Assembly: GCA_965220465.1 (NCBI GenBank)
Contig: CBDCPZ010000025.1
Location: 310,001-374,000, forward strand
Source: JAHDHW01 sp965220465
GTDB taxonomy: Bacteria; Bacteroidota; Bacteroidia; Chitinophagales; Saprospiraceae
DNA length: 64,000 nt
Direction: 5' to 3'
Shown here: positions 19,153 through 27,624 of the stretch, piece by piece
Numbering within the stretch: position 1 is the first letter of the stretch
Layout: every line of letters starts with the position of its first letter
The notes under the pieces: generated by a model
Databases searched by the model: none
What the model saw: only the letters and a program-made list of their open reading frames with translations
Told to the model about the DNA's origin: nothing
Position numbers and translations under genes: made by a program

Positions 19153-20152
19153 ACGTATAAAAAATTTTTTTTATTTCTAAAAGATTACCCTCCGCATCTA
19201 ACCTGAGAATGAAAATGTCTTCCCGTCCTGAACTTGTTAAGATTTGATTTCCTATTCGCATAGTTCCTGAAAAAAATCCAACTACTACTAGTTCATTGTT
19301 ATCATTAATAGCAATGCTATTGGCATTATCAGAATCTAATTCATCGGAATCTCCACCAAGTTGCCTGATCCACAACAATATACCTTTAGAATCGTATTTT
19401 GCGATGAAAAAATCTTCTTTCCCATTACTGTTTAATGTGGTTTTATCAAATTTGGCAGCTCCGCTAAATTTACCTGCTAAATAAAAGTTTCCGTATTTAT
19501 CTTGAACAATGCTATTGCCATGGTCATTTTGATTAGATCCGCCTGCTTGTTTAACCCACAGAACTTTACCGTTAGAAGTGTATTTGGCAATAAATAAATC
19601 TCTATGTCCTTCACTTGTAATAGAGAAGGAGTCAAACTGTGCTGTTCCTTCAAAAAAGCCGGTTACTATACTATTTCCTTTAACGTCGGTACTTATACTT
19701 AATCCAAAATCTCTACCGTTTAAATTTTTTGAGCCTGCCTGCCTTGCCCACGCGAGCCGCCCATCTGAATAATATTTGGCTACAAAAATATCTCTTCCGC
19801 CGAAACTTTCTAAAATTGTATTATCAAAGGTTACGGAACCACTCAGATTGTGATGTCCAAAATAACCTGTAATGTATATATTTCCTTCTTCATCTACATC
19901 CATTTCGTAGGCAGTTGACATATATGAACCCGTTATCGCTTTTGCCCAAATTACATTTCCTTTCGAGTCGAATTTTATAAGATATGTATCTTCGTTTGGC
20001 CCACCAACGGGTAGTTTAGAACCATTTATTGACGGAGTACCTATATACATGCCAGAAGCAATAATATTATCAAAGGGATCAACTATAACAGAAATTCCAA
20101 TATTTGGTCCGGTTTGCAAATCCGGAATCAACTTACCTCCAGCATGCCTCAT
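19151..20152 (-). CDS. SBBP beta-propeller protein, 3' half of a frameshifted gene
   Basis: 333 residues with no start signal of its own. It is a series of SBBP-type repeats, each with a core such as GRDIFVAKYYSDGRLAWARQAG or GKEDFFIAKYDSKGILLW, which build a beta-propeller. Its frame continues the upstream open frame if one T is added to the T6 run (minus strand) at 20189-20194: that restores a repeat reading DFFIAKYTASGDLTW directly into this one. I therefore read the two frames as one gene of about 590 residues whose C-terminal part is a periplasmic propeller. Either it is a pseudogene, the base is a sequence error, or expression depends on slippage. Confidence 0.75.
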   Translation of the reverse strand: MRHAGGKLIPDLQTGPNIGISVIVDPFDNIIASGMYIGTPSINGSKLPVGGPNEDTYLIKFDSKGNVIWAKAITGSYMSTAYEMDVDEEGNIYITGYFGHHNLSGSVTFDNTILESFGGRDIFVAKYYSDGRLAWARQAGSKNLNGRDFGLSISTDVKGNSIVTGFFEGTAQFDSFSITSEGHRDLFIAKYTSNGKVLWVKQAGGSNQNDHGNSIVQDKYGNFYLAGKFSGAAKFDKTTLNSNGKEDFFIAKYDSKGILLWIRQLGGDSDELDSDNANSIAINDNNELVVVGFFSGTMRIGNQILTSSGREDIFILRLDAEGNLLEIKKIFYT

Positions 20153-20157
20153 CCAGG

Positions 20158-20919
20158 TTAAATCTCCAGAAGCAGTATATTTTGCAATAAAAAATCCTGA
20201 AATCCTGTCATCATTTCACCTTCAGCATAAAAAGGTTTTCCACCAAAATATGCTGTATCTCCAAAACTCCCTGTAATAATGATATTGTCTTTACTATCTA
20301 ATGTAACACTGCTTACCGCATCTCCTCCTTTTTTGCTACCTGCATTCCAGGCATTGAGGCATTTGGAGTCTTGAGTATAAATAGCAGCAAAAATGTCTAC
20401 CCCTCCAAAGCTATTAAGTTTAGCTCCACCTAATTCAAAATACTCTTCAAAGTTTCCTACAATAATAATTGCGTCTTTTGAATTCCAGGTAACACCACTT
20501 GGCCTATCTGAATTGGCTTTGGTGGAATTTCCACCAAAACTTTCAATAGATTTTTTATGGGGTGAGGAGCTATTTTCTTCTGAAACTCTTTGAAGCTGTT
20601 GATTTTCAATTCTACTATTATTCGATTTGGCATTATGTAAGATAAAAAGAACGAAAAGCCCAATCAACAAAAGAAATATCAACACAGCGATAATTTTTTT
20701 GTAGGATTTTTTTGTGCCTGAAGAATGATTAATATTATTTTCTTTTTCAGCGTCTATTATTTTCAAGCTCTTGTACATCAATAAATAAAAATCGAACTCC
20801 TTTCTCAATTCCGGTTTATTGGAAACAAGAGATTCAAATTCCTTTCTTTCAGCAACGGACATTTCATTGTGAAGATACTTTTTGCAAAGAGTTGATATAT
20901 TTTGGTTTGGTTTATCCAA
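20158..20919 (-). CDS. anti-sigma-like membrane protein, 5' half of a frameshifted gene
   Basis: 253 residues. The N-terminus (about 1-55: ISTLCKKYLHNEMSVAERKEFESLV, then PELRKEF) looks like the cytoplasmic domain of FecR-type or other anti-sigma proteins. One transmembrane helix follows at about 76-95 (IIAVLIFLLLIGLFVLFIL), then a linker and the first SBBP repeats (GGVDIFAAIY; KDNIIITGSFGD). Translation then runs into an off-frame tail (DFLLQNILLLEI) after the A6/T6 run. It lies 23 nt downstream of the ECF sigma gene, so it likely holds that sigma factor at the membrane, with the propeller as the sensor outside. Confidence 0.75.
   Translation of the reverse strand: MDKPNQNISTLCKKYLHNEMSVAERKEFESLVSNKPELRKEFDFYLLMYKSLKIIDAEKENNINHSSGTKKSYKKIIAVLIFLLLIGLFVLFILHNAKSNNSRIENQQLQRVSEENSSSPHKKSIESFGGNSTKANSDRPSGVTWNSKDAIIIVGNFEEYFELGGAKLNSFGGVDIFAAIYTQDSKCLNAWNAGSKKGGDAVSSVTLDSKDNIIITGSFGDTAYFGGKPFYAEGEMMTGFQDFLLQNILLLEI
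20189..20194 (-). other. homopolymer frameshift site
   Basis: Six A on the plus strand (T6 in the gene). With seven, the propeller repeat reads DFFIAKY as in its sister repeats and joins the two frames 19151-20152 and 20158-20919. Neither half alone has an intact architecture. Confidence 0.75.
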
Positions 20920-20942
20920 TGAATAAAAAGTTTAAGTAAGGT

Positions 20943-21542
20943 TTATAAACCAAATTTTAGTTTTAATTTTTCAACGCATCTTTTTCTTCGTTGTTTAGCA
21001 GCGTCCTCAGTTATTCCCAGTTCTTTCGCAACATCCTTCAATTTTTTTCCTTTAAGGTAATATTCGTATATTATGGTAAGGCATGGTTCTCCCAAACTGT
21101 GAATAGCATGTACCATTTTTTGAAGCTGTTCTTCCGTAAAGTCAGTTTCATTTAGGTTTCGCCCTGTATTTTCTTGTTGAAGTTCCAAAAATCTCCTTTC
21201 TTGTTTTCGTCTGTTATTATTGCTTCTGGATTTGTACAACCATTTATTCTTTGCGACAGCTGATACGAAAGTGACAAGACTAGCTTTTTTTTGATCATAT
21301 TCTTTTGTTAAAATCTTTTGAAATACTTCTTCAACCGTTTCTTCAAAAATATTTTCCGCTTCCAATTCACTTCCACCATTTTTTAAAACAATATGATAGA
21401 CTAGTTTTTTAGAGCTTCTCCTTAAATATTGAAAAGCCTTCTCTTTATTCCGATCAGCTTTATGATGAAGGAGTTCCTGCAACAAACTATAATTAATTTG
21501 GTTTTTCGAAGCCATTGAAGACCTTTTAACAAGATTATTCAC
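20943..21542 (-). CDS. ECF-type RNA polymerase sigma factor
   Basis: 199 residues. Region 2 is present at about 30-105 (AFQYLRRSSKKLVYHIVLKNGG...VEEVFQKILTKEY... LVTFVSAVAKNKWLYKSR) and region 4 at about 135-195, with the helix-turn-helix LKDVAKELGITEDAAKQRRKRCVEKLK. Sigma factors of this class direct RNA polymerase to a small regulon and are held by a membrane anti-sigma factor, here the adjoining frameshifted gene. If that partner is broken, the sigma factor could be free of control. The gene is divergent from a PKD lipoprotein, a plausible regulon member. Confidence 0.88.
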   Translation of the reverse strand: MNNLVKRSSMASKNQINYSLLQELLHHKADRNKEKAFQYLRRSSKKLVYHIVLKNGGSELEAENIFEETVEEVFQKILTKEYDQKKASLVTFVSAVAKNKWLYKSRSNNNRRKQERRFLELQQENTGRNLNETDFTEEQLQKMVHAIHSLGEPCLTIIYEYYLKGKKLKDVAKELGITEDAAKQRRKRCVEKLKLKFGL

Positions 21543-21668
21543 TAATATAATCTTAATTTTTATTTAAAAAAGTAAGCAAGATTGTCACTTTTCAGCTTTG
21601 GTTGCTAATACAGTAATAAAGCTAAATTGCTAATAACCAAAATGATTTTTAAATTAAAAAACGAAAAA

Positions 21669-22415
21669 ATGATCACTTTTACCCCCAACTCAGTTGTTTT
21701 CACTTTCCTGCTTTCGGTTATTTTCACCCTTTCTACTTGTACAAAAGAAGATCCACCAGAAATGATTCCCCAGACAAAAGCAAGTTTTGACGTATCTAAT
21801 AATAACTGTATTGCACCATGCGAAGTCGGATTTACTAACAAATCACAAAATGCTCAGTCGTTCAGCTGGAATTTTGGTGACGGCACAACCTCTACAGACA
21901 AAGATCCAAGTCATACTTATGATGAGGACGGTTCTTATCAGGTGACATTGACAGCATCTGGCAATCAGGGTAATAACCTTACCCAGGCGACTGTCACGAT
22001 TCGCCCTAACCCCAATCCGCATATTGGTAATTGGACGCTCACAGCGGGTACTTACAACAACTCCCCGATTGCTGACATAACTGCATCTGTTAATTTTAAA
22101 GATGCAGGTGAGTTCGTTGCACAATTTGAAATTGGAAGCTGTGTCGGTTATGCAAGAGCACAATATTCAATTACAGGCCAGACAATCAATTCAAACTTAC
22201 CAGATCAACTGCTTTTAAATGGCGCATCGGGTGGAAGTAATAGTGGGGGTTCTTATTATACTTCTATAAGTTGTACGCAGGCTACCTTTCTAAAGTATGG
22301 TGTCACTGCTTTAATTTGGACTCCAGAAGATGACATCCAATTTGAAATGGATGAAAATACTTTGACCCTCACTTCATCTGACAACAAGACAATTTTAATG
22401 TATGAGCGCGATTAA
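21669..22415 (+). CDS. PKD-domain lipoprotein
   Basis: About 248 residues from the ATG at 21669, chosen because it puts the lipobox (TLSTC) at the end of a normal signal; an earlier ATG at 21627 would add 14 residues. A PKD domain covers about residues 35-115 (CEVGFTNKSQNAQSFSWNFGDGTTSTDKDPSHTYDEDGSY is its core, split here by loops). The C-terminal half (GNWTLTAGTYNNSPIADITASV to the end) resembles lipocalin-like sheets of Bacteroidota lipoproteins and contains three Cys. Probably cell-surface or periplasmic, of unknown ligand. It may be co-transcribed with the next gene, which follows at 57 nt. Confidence 0.78.
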   Translation: MITFTPNSVVFTFLLSVIFTLSTCTKEDPPEMIPQTKASFDVSNNNCIAPCEVGFTNKSQNAQSFSWNFGDGTTSTDKDPSHTYDEDGSYQVTLTASGNQGNNLTQATVTIRPNPNPHIGNWTLTAGTYNNSPIADITASVNFKDAGEFVAQFEIGSCVGYARAQYSITGQTINSNLPDQLLLNGASGGSNSGGSYYTSISCTQATFLKYGVTALIWTPEDDIQFEMDENTLTLTSSDNKTILMYERD

Positions 22416-22472
22416 TTTTTTATAAAATTCCATGGGAAATCAATCAGTTTGAAACCTCAAAAGTTTATTATC

Positions 22473-23099
22473 ATGAACCCAAATAACAAATCTTTTACTA
22501 TATTATGTCTGATTGCTATTTGTATAACAATTGCTCCTAAAAAAGCCATATCCCAGGATCAGTCTGTTACGCAGATTCACAAATATGGCATGCTCAAATT
22601 GAAGTCCGGTAAGATTTTAAAAATTAAAAAAGTTCAATTATCGGATGAATTTCTTCTTTTTTCTATGACTCAGAATAAAAACATATCAACACAAAAAACA
22701 GAACTTTCAAAAATTGAAAATCTGAAAGTTGCCAATAAAACTAATTTGCTCACCGGAGCTTTGATTGGTACTGGGGTTGGTGTAATTACCATGCTTTTAG
22801 TAGAGAAAAGTCTTGAAAAACCGAAGCAAGGAAGTTCTAATACTATTCCCTGGTGGTCAGATGGTGTCAGTTATTCTTCTTCAACGGGTGAATCCACTCA
22901 AATTATGGCATTTGCTCCCAAGCTTTTTATTGTAACTGGTTTTACAGCGATTGGGATCCTCATAGGTCGCTCTATTAAACGAGGTTGGAAAACAATTTAT
23001 CCTAAGGTTGAAGCACCGCTGGAAAATATTGACATCAACATTGGTTTAAATTATAATTATGACTATACTCCAAACTTTAGAATAAGCTACACATTTTGA
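22473..23099 (+). CDS. small envelope protein with signal peptide, unknown function
   Basis: About 208 residues from the ATG at 22473 (an ATG-less or upstream start at 22449 would add eight). An N-terminal hydrophobic stretch ends near KKAISQ. After a lysine-rich strand region (KYGMLKLKSGKILKIKKV) there are two glycine-rich hydrophobic segments (TGALIGTGVGVITMLLV and IVTGFTAIGILIGRSI) that could be membrane helices. It ends in a beta-strand ending in Phe (NFRISYTF). I do not recognise the family. It sits downstream of the PKD lipoprotein in the same direction and ends at a strong terminator. Confidence 0.6.
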   Translation: MNPNNKSFTILCLIAICITIAPKKAISQDQSVTQIHKYGMLKLKSGKILKIKKVQLSDEFLLFSMTQNKNISTQKTELSKIENLKVANKTNLLTGALIGTGVGVITMLLVEKSLEKPKQGSSNTIPWWSDGVSYSSSTGESTQIMAFAPKLFIVTGFTAIGILIGRSIKRGWKTIYPKVEAPLENIDINIGLNYNYDYTPNFRISYTF

Positions 23100-23130
23100 A
23101 GTTTTTTTTAATATAAAAATAGCATAATCA

Positions 23131-23180
23131 AAAAATTCACCGTGAAGCTTCATTTATGGAAAGTTCATGGTGAATTTTTT
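23131..23180. terminator. strong bidirectional terminator
   Basis: AAATTCACCGTGAA pairs with TTCATGGTGAATTT (one G-T pair) around a 17-nt loop, flanked by A and T runs. It lies between convergent genes. Confidence 0.85.
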
Positions 23181-25107
23181 ATTTTTTTTCAACAAAATAC
23201 ATTTCTAATTCACCTTTATTCTTTGCTTGAATTCTTCCGCGAAAGTTGAATCTTAATTCAGGGTCTTCTTTAATTAGCTCAAAAGTGTCTTGTGAAATAT
23301 TTACTTTCCCCACTTCTCCCGAATCTTCAATTCGACTGGCAATATTCACCGTATCGCCCCATATATCGTACTGAAATTTTTTAACGCCAACGATTCCGGC
23401 AACCACAGGTCCCGAATGGACTCCAACTCGCATTTCGAAAGCTGTTTTGCCTTCAGATTTTCTCCTCTTATTTCTTTTTAATATGAAATCCTGCATCTCC
23501 AAAGCAGCCTTAACCACATCAGAAGCGGAGGTTGTTCTTGGCACTTGCAATCCTCCGGCAGCCATATAAGCATCACCGATGGTTTTGATTTTTTCAATTT
23601 TATAACCAGAAATGATCTCATCAAATGCTTTGAAACAATGGTTGATTTCCGACACTAAATCCTTGGGGGAAAGTTGTTCCGAAATCTTTGTAAAACCCTT
23701 AAAATCAGTAAAAAGTATCGTCGCTTCATCAAAATACTTTGCTTCTGCTTCTCCTTTATCTTTAAGCTCTTCAGCGACATCTGTTGGCAAAATATTAAGC
23801 AAAAGATAATCCGAACGGTCTTTTTCTTTCTGAATTTTTGCCCTCGAATTTCGAACATAACTCAGCCGCGCCCACAAACTCAATGCAAACAACAAAACAC
23901 CAAGTCCAATAAATAAAAAAGTACGTTTTTGGATCTGTTCTTTATTTAGTTTTTTTTCGTAAGAAAGTGTTTCAAATAATTGTTGTTTTTCAAACTCTTT
24001 TAGCATTCCCAAACGGTCAATCTCTTTTTGATTCTGCGTTTTTTCCAACGAATCTTTACTCGCTAAAAATAAATCCTGGTATTCAAAAGCTTTTTCGAAT
24101 TCATTGGTCTTTTTATAAACATCAGTAAGCAACCCTAAAGCAGCAGTTTTCTCCGCTAATAAGCCACTCCCACTTGAAAGGTCAATTGATTTTATTGCAT
24201 ATTCCTTTGCTTGCTTATATTTTCCCGATTGATTATAAACAGTGGCTATACTGTTGATCGCGAGAATGGCTCCTTGTTTATCTCCAATTTCATTGTTCAA
24301 CTCAAGGCTTTTGAAACCATAGTCCAACGCAATAGGATAATCCTTCATCAACAAGTTTGTATTTCCTAAATTACCCAGCAAATGAGCTATCACTCTTTTA
24401 TCACCAAGAGCTTCGCCTATTTTTAGGCTTTTTTCGTATGCTTCAAGTGCTTTGGCAAGGTCATTTTTGCTTTCGTAAATGATACCGATGTTGTTTAAAG
24501 TAATTGCTATTCCACTTTGATCATCGAGCGCTTCTTTGATTTTGAGGCTGGCTTTATAATTTTTAAGGGCTTTGTCATATTCCCCTAAACTTTTGTTAAC
24601 GAGGCCAATGTTATTGAGTGAACTCGCGATACCTTTTTGGTCCTTTAGCCCTTTTTTGATCACCATACTTTTTTCAAAATATTCCAATGCCTTTGGAAAG
24701 TCCGACAAGTTTCGGTAGACAATCCCGATATTATTTAATGTGAAAGATTCTTCCCTTTTGTTACCAATTTCAACTTTGGCTTTAAGCGCTTTGAAATAAT
24801 AATTAAGTGCTAAATGATATTCCGCTTTTATATCATAGATTACACCTAACGTATTCAATAAATTGCCTTCTCCTCTTTTCCAGCCTAAAGTTTGAGCAAG
24901 GTTTAGTCCTTCTTCGGCATAAGTTGTTGCACGTTGTGGATCGCTGTATTTCAGTGCCCAAGCAATTTTATAAAGTAATTCTGCTTTCAGGGTATCATCT
25001 TTAACAGTTTCTAGTTCGATGATCAACGAATCAGCCTCAGATTGTTTTTGAGGAAATATTTGTTGAGGAAAAGTTATTAAAAATAAAAAAAGGAGGAAGG
25101 GTTTCAT
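23179..25107 (-). CDS. TPR-repeat class III adenylate cyclase
   Basis: 642 residues. Signal peptide (to PQKQ), then about seven to nine TPR repeats (residues about 40-350, with repeated SLNNIGxVYxxxGDYxKALEYYEKSLKI-type units), a coiled coil, one membrane helix (about 397-418, FLFIGLGVLLFALSLWA) and a class III cyclase domain (about 450-640). Metal-binding Asp residues are in ILFTDFKGFT and KTIGDAYMAAGG. The Lys of EKIKTIGDAYM and the Asp of YDIWGD are the pair that selects adenine in known cyclases, so cAMP is the likely product. The TPR part faces the periplasm, which fits a sensor. Confidence 0.88.
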   Translation of the reverse strand: MKPFLLFLFLITFPQQIFPQKQSEADSLIIELETVKDDTLKAELLYKIAWALKYSDPQRATTYAEEGLNLAQTLGWKRGEGNLLNTLGVIYDIKAEYHLALNYYFKALKAKVEIGNKREESFTLNNIGIVYRNLSDFPKALEYFEKSMVIKKGLKDQKGIASSLNNIGLVNKSLGEYDKALKNYKASLKIKEALDDQSGIAITLNNIGIIYESKNDLAKALEAYEKSLKIGEALGDKRVIAHLLGNLGNTNLLMKDYPIALDYGFKSLELNNEIGDKQGAILAINSIATVYNQSGKYKQAKEYAIKSIDLSSGSGLLAEKTAALGLLTDVYKKTNEFEKAFEYQDLFLASKDSLEKTQNQKEIDRLGMLKEFEKQQLFETLSYEKKLNKEQIQKRTFLFIGLGVLLFALSLWARLSYVRNSRAKIQKEKDRSDYLLLNILPTDVAEELKDKGEAEAKYFDEATILFTDFKGFTKISEQLSPKDLVSEINHCFKAFDEIISGYKIEKIKTIGDAYMAAGGLQVPRTTSASDVVKAALEMQDFILKRNKRRKSEGKTAFEMRVGVHSGPVVAGIVGVKKFQYDIWGDTVNIASRIEDSGEVGKVNISQDTFELIKEDPELRFNFRGRIQAKNKGELEMYFVEKK

Positions 25108-25198
25108 TTGGATTGGTTTTCAAATAGCAAGGGTATTAATTTCTTTAAAATTACCGAATAAAATGAATTATGACTAGAAAAGAATGGAAATAATCAAA

Positions 25199-25226
25199 TC
25201 TCCCGTCTCCCATCTTCTCTCCCCTC
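25199..25226. repeat. short degenerate heptamer array
   Basis: TCTCCCG, TCTCCCA, TCTTCTC, TCCCCTC in consecutive 7-nt register, ending on the stop codon of the TauE/SafE gene. Confidence 0.5.
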
Positions 25227-25977
25227 ATAAATACTTCACCAAAATCCGAATCCCCACAAAAGCTACTAAAACAGCGGTCAGTGCTTTTACAAGCCCTGGT
25301 CTAAATCGAATAGCTCCAAGCCGCGAACCAATCTGACCTCCAGCAAAAACACTTACCATCAGAAAAACAGCCAGTTGCCAATCCACGTTGAATTTGGGAT
25401 TACTCATCTGACCAATTAATCCGGCAATGGAATTTACCAAAATGAAAAAACTGGCAGTCGCAGCTATGGTTTTTGGCCCATCCCAACGCAACAAATGAAG
25501 CAATGGCGCTAAAAAAATACCGCCGCCAATTCCTACCATTCCAGAGAGAAATCCAATCCCGCCTCCCAAACCGCTATTGATCAGCAGTTTTGATTTTTTT
25601 GCCTTTACCGGTACTGAACTAATAGATCGCAAAGGTTGAAACCACATCAAAATAGCTGCGATAATCAGGACAATTCCCAATATTATAAAAAAGCTTGTTT
25701 CATCAATTCGTATGCTCCCGCCAAGATATGCCAAAGGCATACTGATGATGACTAACGGAAGCATTTTTTTCCATTTGAAATGCCTGTTCCTAAAAAAAAT
25801 ATAACTTCCAAAAGCAACCACAATAATATTACAAAACAATGCTGTCGCCCTCAGCAAATGATATTCAAATCCGTACAAAGCCAGAATTGCCAGGTAGCTC
25901 GATCCGCCGCCAAAACCAACAGAAGAATACAAAACAGCAATGGTAAAAAACAAGAGCAAAATTTCCCAATGCTCCAT
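25225..25977 (-). CDS. TauE/SafE-family sulfite/anion exporter
   Basis: 250 residues with about eight hydrophobic helices. The two homologous halves carry the family signatures VGFGGGSSYLAIL near the N-terminus and SGMVGIGGGIFLAPLL at about residue 140. The family exports sulfite, sulfonates or other small organic anions across the cytoplasmic membrane. It lies 10 nt downstream of sufU and in the same direction, so it may be the third gene of the suf-like operon; a link to sulfur handling is plausible but inferred. Confidence 0.88.
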   Translation of the reverse strand: MEHWEILLLFFTIAVLYSSVGFGGGSSYLAILALYGFEYHLLRATALFCNIIVVAFGSYIFFRNRHFKWKKMLPLVIISMPLAYLGGSIRIDETSFFIILGIVLIIAAILMWFQPLRSISSVPVKAKKSKLLINSGLGGGIGFLSGMVGIGGGIFLAPLLHLLRWDGPKTIAATASFFILVNSIAGLIGQMSNPKFNVDWQLAVFLMVSVFAGGQIGSRLGAIRFRPGLVKALTAVLVAFVGIRILVKYL

Positions 25978-25987
25978 GATTCCTATA

Positions 25988-26419
25988 TTATTTTTGTGCT
26001 TTTAAAAATGAATCCAATTCGTTCCAGCTCAAGGTAGCACATTGCATCCTTCCGGGAAAAAACTTGACAGCAGAAAATGCTTCGAATTCTTCTATTATGA
26101 GAGATGGAGCTTCATTTTCAGGATGAACGTATGTATAAAAATCTTCGCAAATCTCCAACACTTTTTCGATGGGCTGATCAATCATTTTTTGAACCAGGAT
26201 CGAAGTGGAAGCTTTCGAAATTGCACAACCATGGCCATAAAAACTTAAATTTTTCAAAACACCATTTTCAATATTAAAATAGAGGGTAAAACGATCTCCA
26301 CAAATCGGGCTATTGGCCTTTATCACAAATTGAGCAGACTCGTTTTTTTCAAAATGAACCGGATCGTTGTTGTGCTTGACGATAACTGTTTTGTACAGCG
26401 ATTTTAATCTGTCGTTCAT
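25988..26419 (-). CDS. sufU: SufU-type Fe-S cluster assembly sulfur-transfer protein
   Basis: 143 residues. It has the three conserved Cys positions of SufU (PICGD, GHGCAISKAS and MQCATLSWN) and the insert that marks SufU versus IscU. It binds Zn and accepts persulfide sulfur from the SufS cysteine desulfurase encoded just upstream; the two frames overlap by 4 nt (ATGA), which implies translational coupling. The protein works in cytoplasmic iron-sulfur cluster assembly. SufB, SufC and SufD are not in this window. Confidence 0.92.
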   Translation of the reverse strand: MNDRLKSLYKTVIVKHNNDPVHFEKNESAQFVIKANSPICGDRFTLYFNIENGVLKNLSFYGHGCAISKASTSILVQKMIDQPIEKVLEICEDFYTYVHPENEAPSLIIEEFEAFSAVKFFPGRMQCATLSWNELDSFLKAQK

Positions 26420-27624
26420 GCAAAGAATTTTTGAATTTCCTTCAATGTTTTAACCAACTGATCAACTTCATGGCTCGAATTGTAAATCGTAAAAGAAACT
26501 CTCGTTGTTCCTGGAATTCCATAAAAATCCATCACCGGTTGTGTGCAATGATGCCCTGCTCTCACCGCAATATTTTCTTCCGCCAAAAAAGTGGCTACAT
26601 CATGCGGATGCACATTTTTAAGATTGAATGAAACAATATTGCTGTTTTGATTGGGGTTGCCGAAAATTTCCATTTTATCAATGGACGAAAGTTGCTCGAA
26701 AGTATATTCACCTAGGTCTTTTAAATATTCCAATAGTTCTCTCTTTTCAAATTTTTTCAAATAATCTATCGCATAACCCAACCCAATCACACCTGCTAAA
26801 TTACGGGTCCCCGCTTCAAACTTTTGCGGAGAGTCTGCAAATTCTGTTTCTTCAAAAGTAACCTCTTTGATGATATCACCTCCAAAATGAAATGGTTCCA
26901 TTTTATTCAACCATTCCTCTTTTCCATACAAAACGCCAACACCCGTTGGCCCAAAGATTTTATGCCCTGAAAAAACAAAAAAATCACAATCCAATTCATT
27001 GACATTCAAAGGGTAATGCAAGGCACTTTGTGCTCCATCGATCAAAACCGGAACATCAAATTTATGCGCATAATCTATAATTTCTTCAATTGGATTGATC
27101 GTTCCCAATGAATTGGAAACATGTACCACAGCAATCATTTTTGTCTTTGGAGTAAGTAGTTTCCTGAAAGATGTCATATCCAGTTTCCCAGATTTTTTCA
27201 TCGGAACAATTCGCAGATCAGCACCTTTCTTTTTGCAAAGCATTTGCCAGGGAATCAAGTTCGCATGATGTTCCATCGCCGAAATAATGACATTGTCGCC
27301 AGCATCAAGACGAGGTGCTAAAAACGAGTTAGCCACCAAATTAATCCCCTCCGTCGTTCCGCTGGTAAAAACAATGTTTTTTGGACTCAATGCGCCTACA
27401 AAATCAGCAACTTTTCCTCGAACTGATTGGTATTTCGCTGAGGTTTGGGTTGCAATTTTATAAAGTCCACGATGGATGTTTGCATTTTCCTTTTCGAAGA
27501 AATGAGTGATTCCATCAATAACAATTTTCGGTTTTTGAGTCGTGGAAGCATTATCCAGGTAGACCAAATCAGGATGGTTTTTGAAAATTGGAAAATCCGC
27601 TCGTACCTTTTTAAATTCTATCAT
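26416..27624 (-). CDS. sufS: SufS cysteine desulfurase
   Basis: 402 residues, PLP-dependent fold type I. It shows the N-terminal YLDNASTTQKPK, the PLP lysine in FSGHKIFGPTGVGVLYG, and the catalytic Cys in the RAGHHCTQP loop of group II (SufS) enzymes. It removes sulfur from L-cysteine, giving alanine and an enzyme persulfide that is passed to SufU. It is the first gene of a minus-strand operon sufS-sufU-(tauE). A -7-like TACATTTG box lies 25 nt ahead of the start. Confidence 0.95.
   Translation of the reverse strand: MIEFKKVRADFPIFKNHPDLVYLDNASTTQKPKIVIDGITHFFEKENANIHRGLYKIATQTSAKYQSVRGKVADFVGALSPKNIVFTSGTTEGINLVANSFLAPRLDAGDNVIISAMEHHANLIPWQMLCKKKGADLRIVPMKKSGKLDMTSFRKLLTPKTKMIAVVHVSNSLGTINPIEEIIDYAHKFDVPVLIDGAQSALHYPLNVNELDCDFFVFSGHKIFGPTGVGVLYGKEEWLNKMEPFHFGGDIIKEVTFEETEFADSPQKFEAGTRNLAGVIGLGYAIDYLKKFEKRELLEYLKDLGEYTFEQLSSIDKMEIFGNPNQNSNIVSFNLKNVHPHDVATFLAEENIAVRAGHHCTQPVMDFYGIPGTTRVSFTIYNSSHEVDQLVKTLKEIQKFFA

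Noticed and set aside
21987..22163. Minus-strand frame opposite the PKD lipoprotein
   Set aside because: A shadow of the lipoprotein, which has a lipobox and a PKD core.
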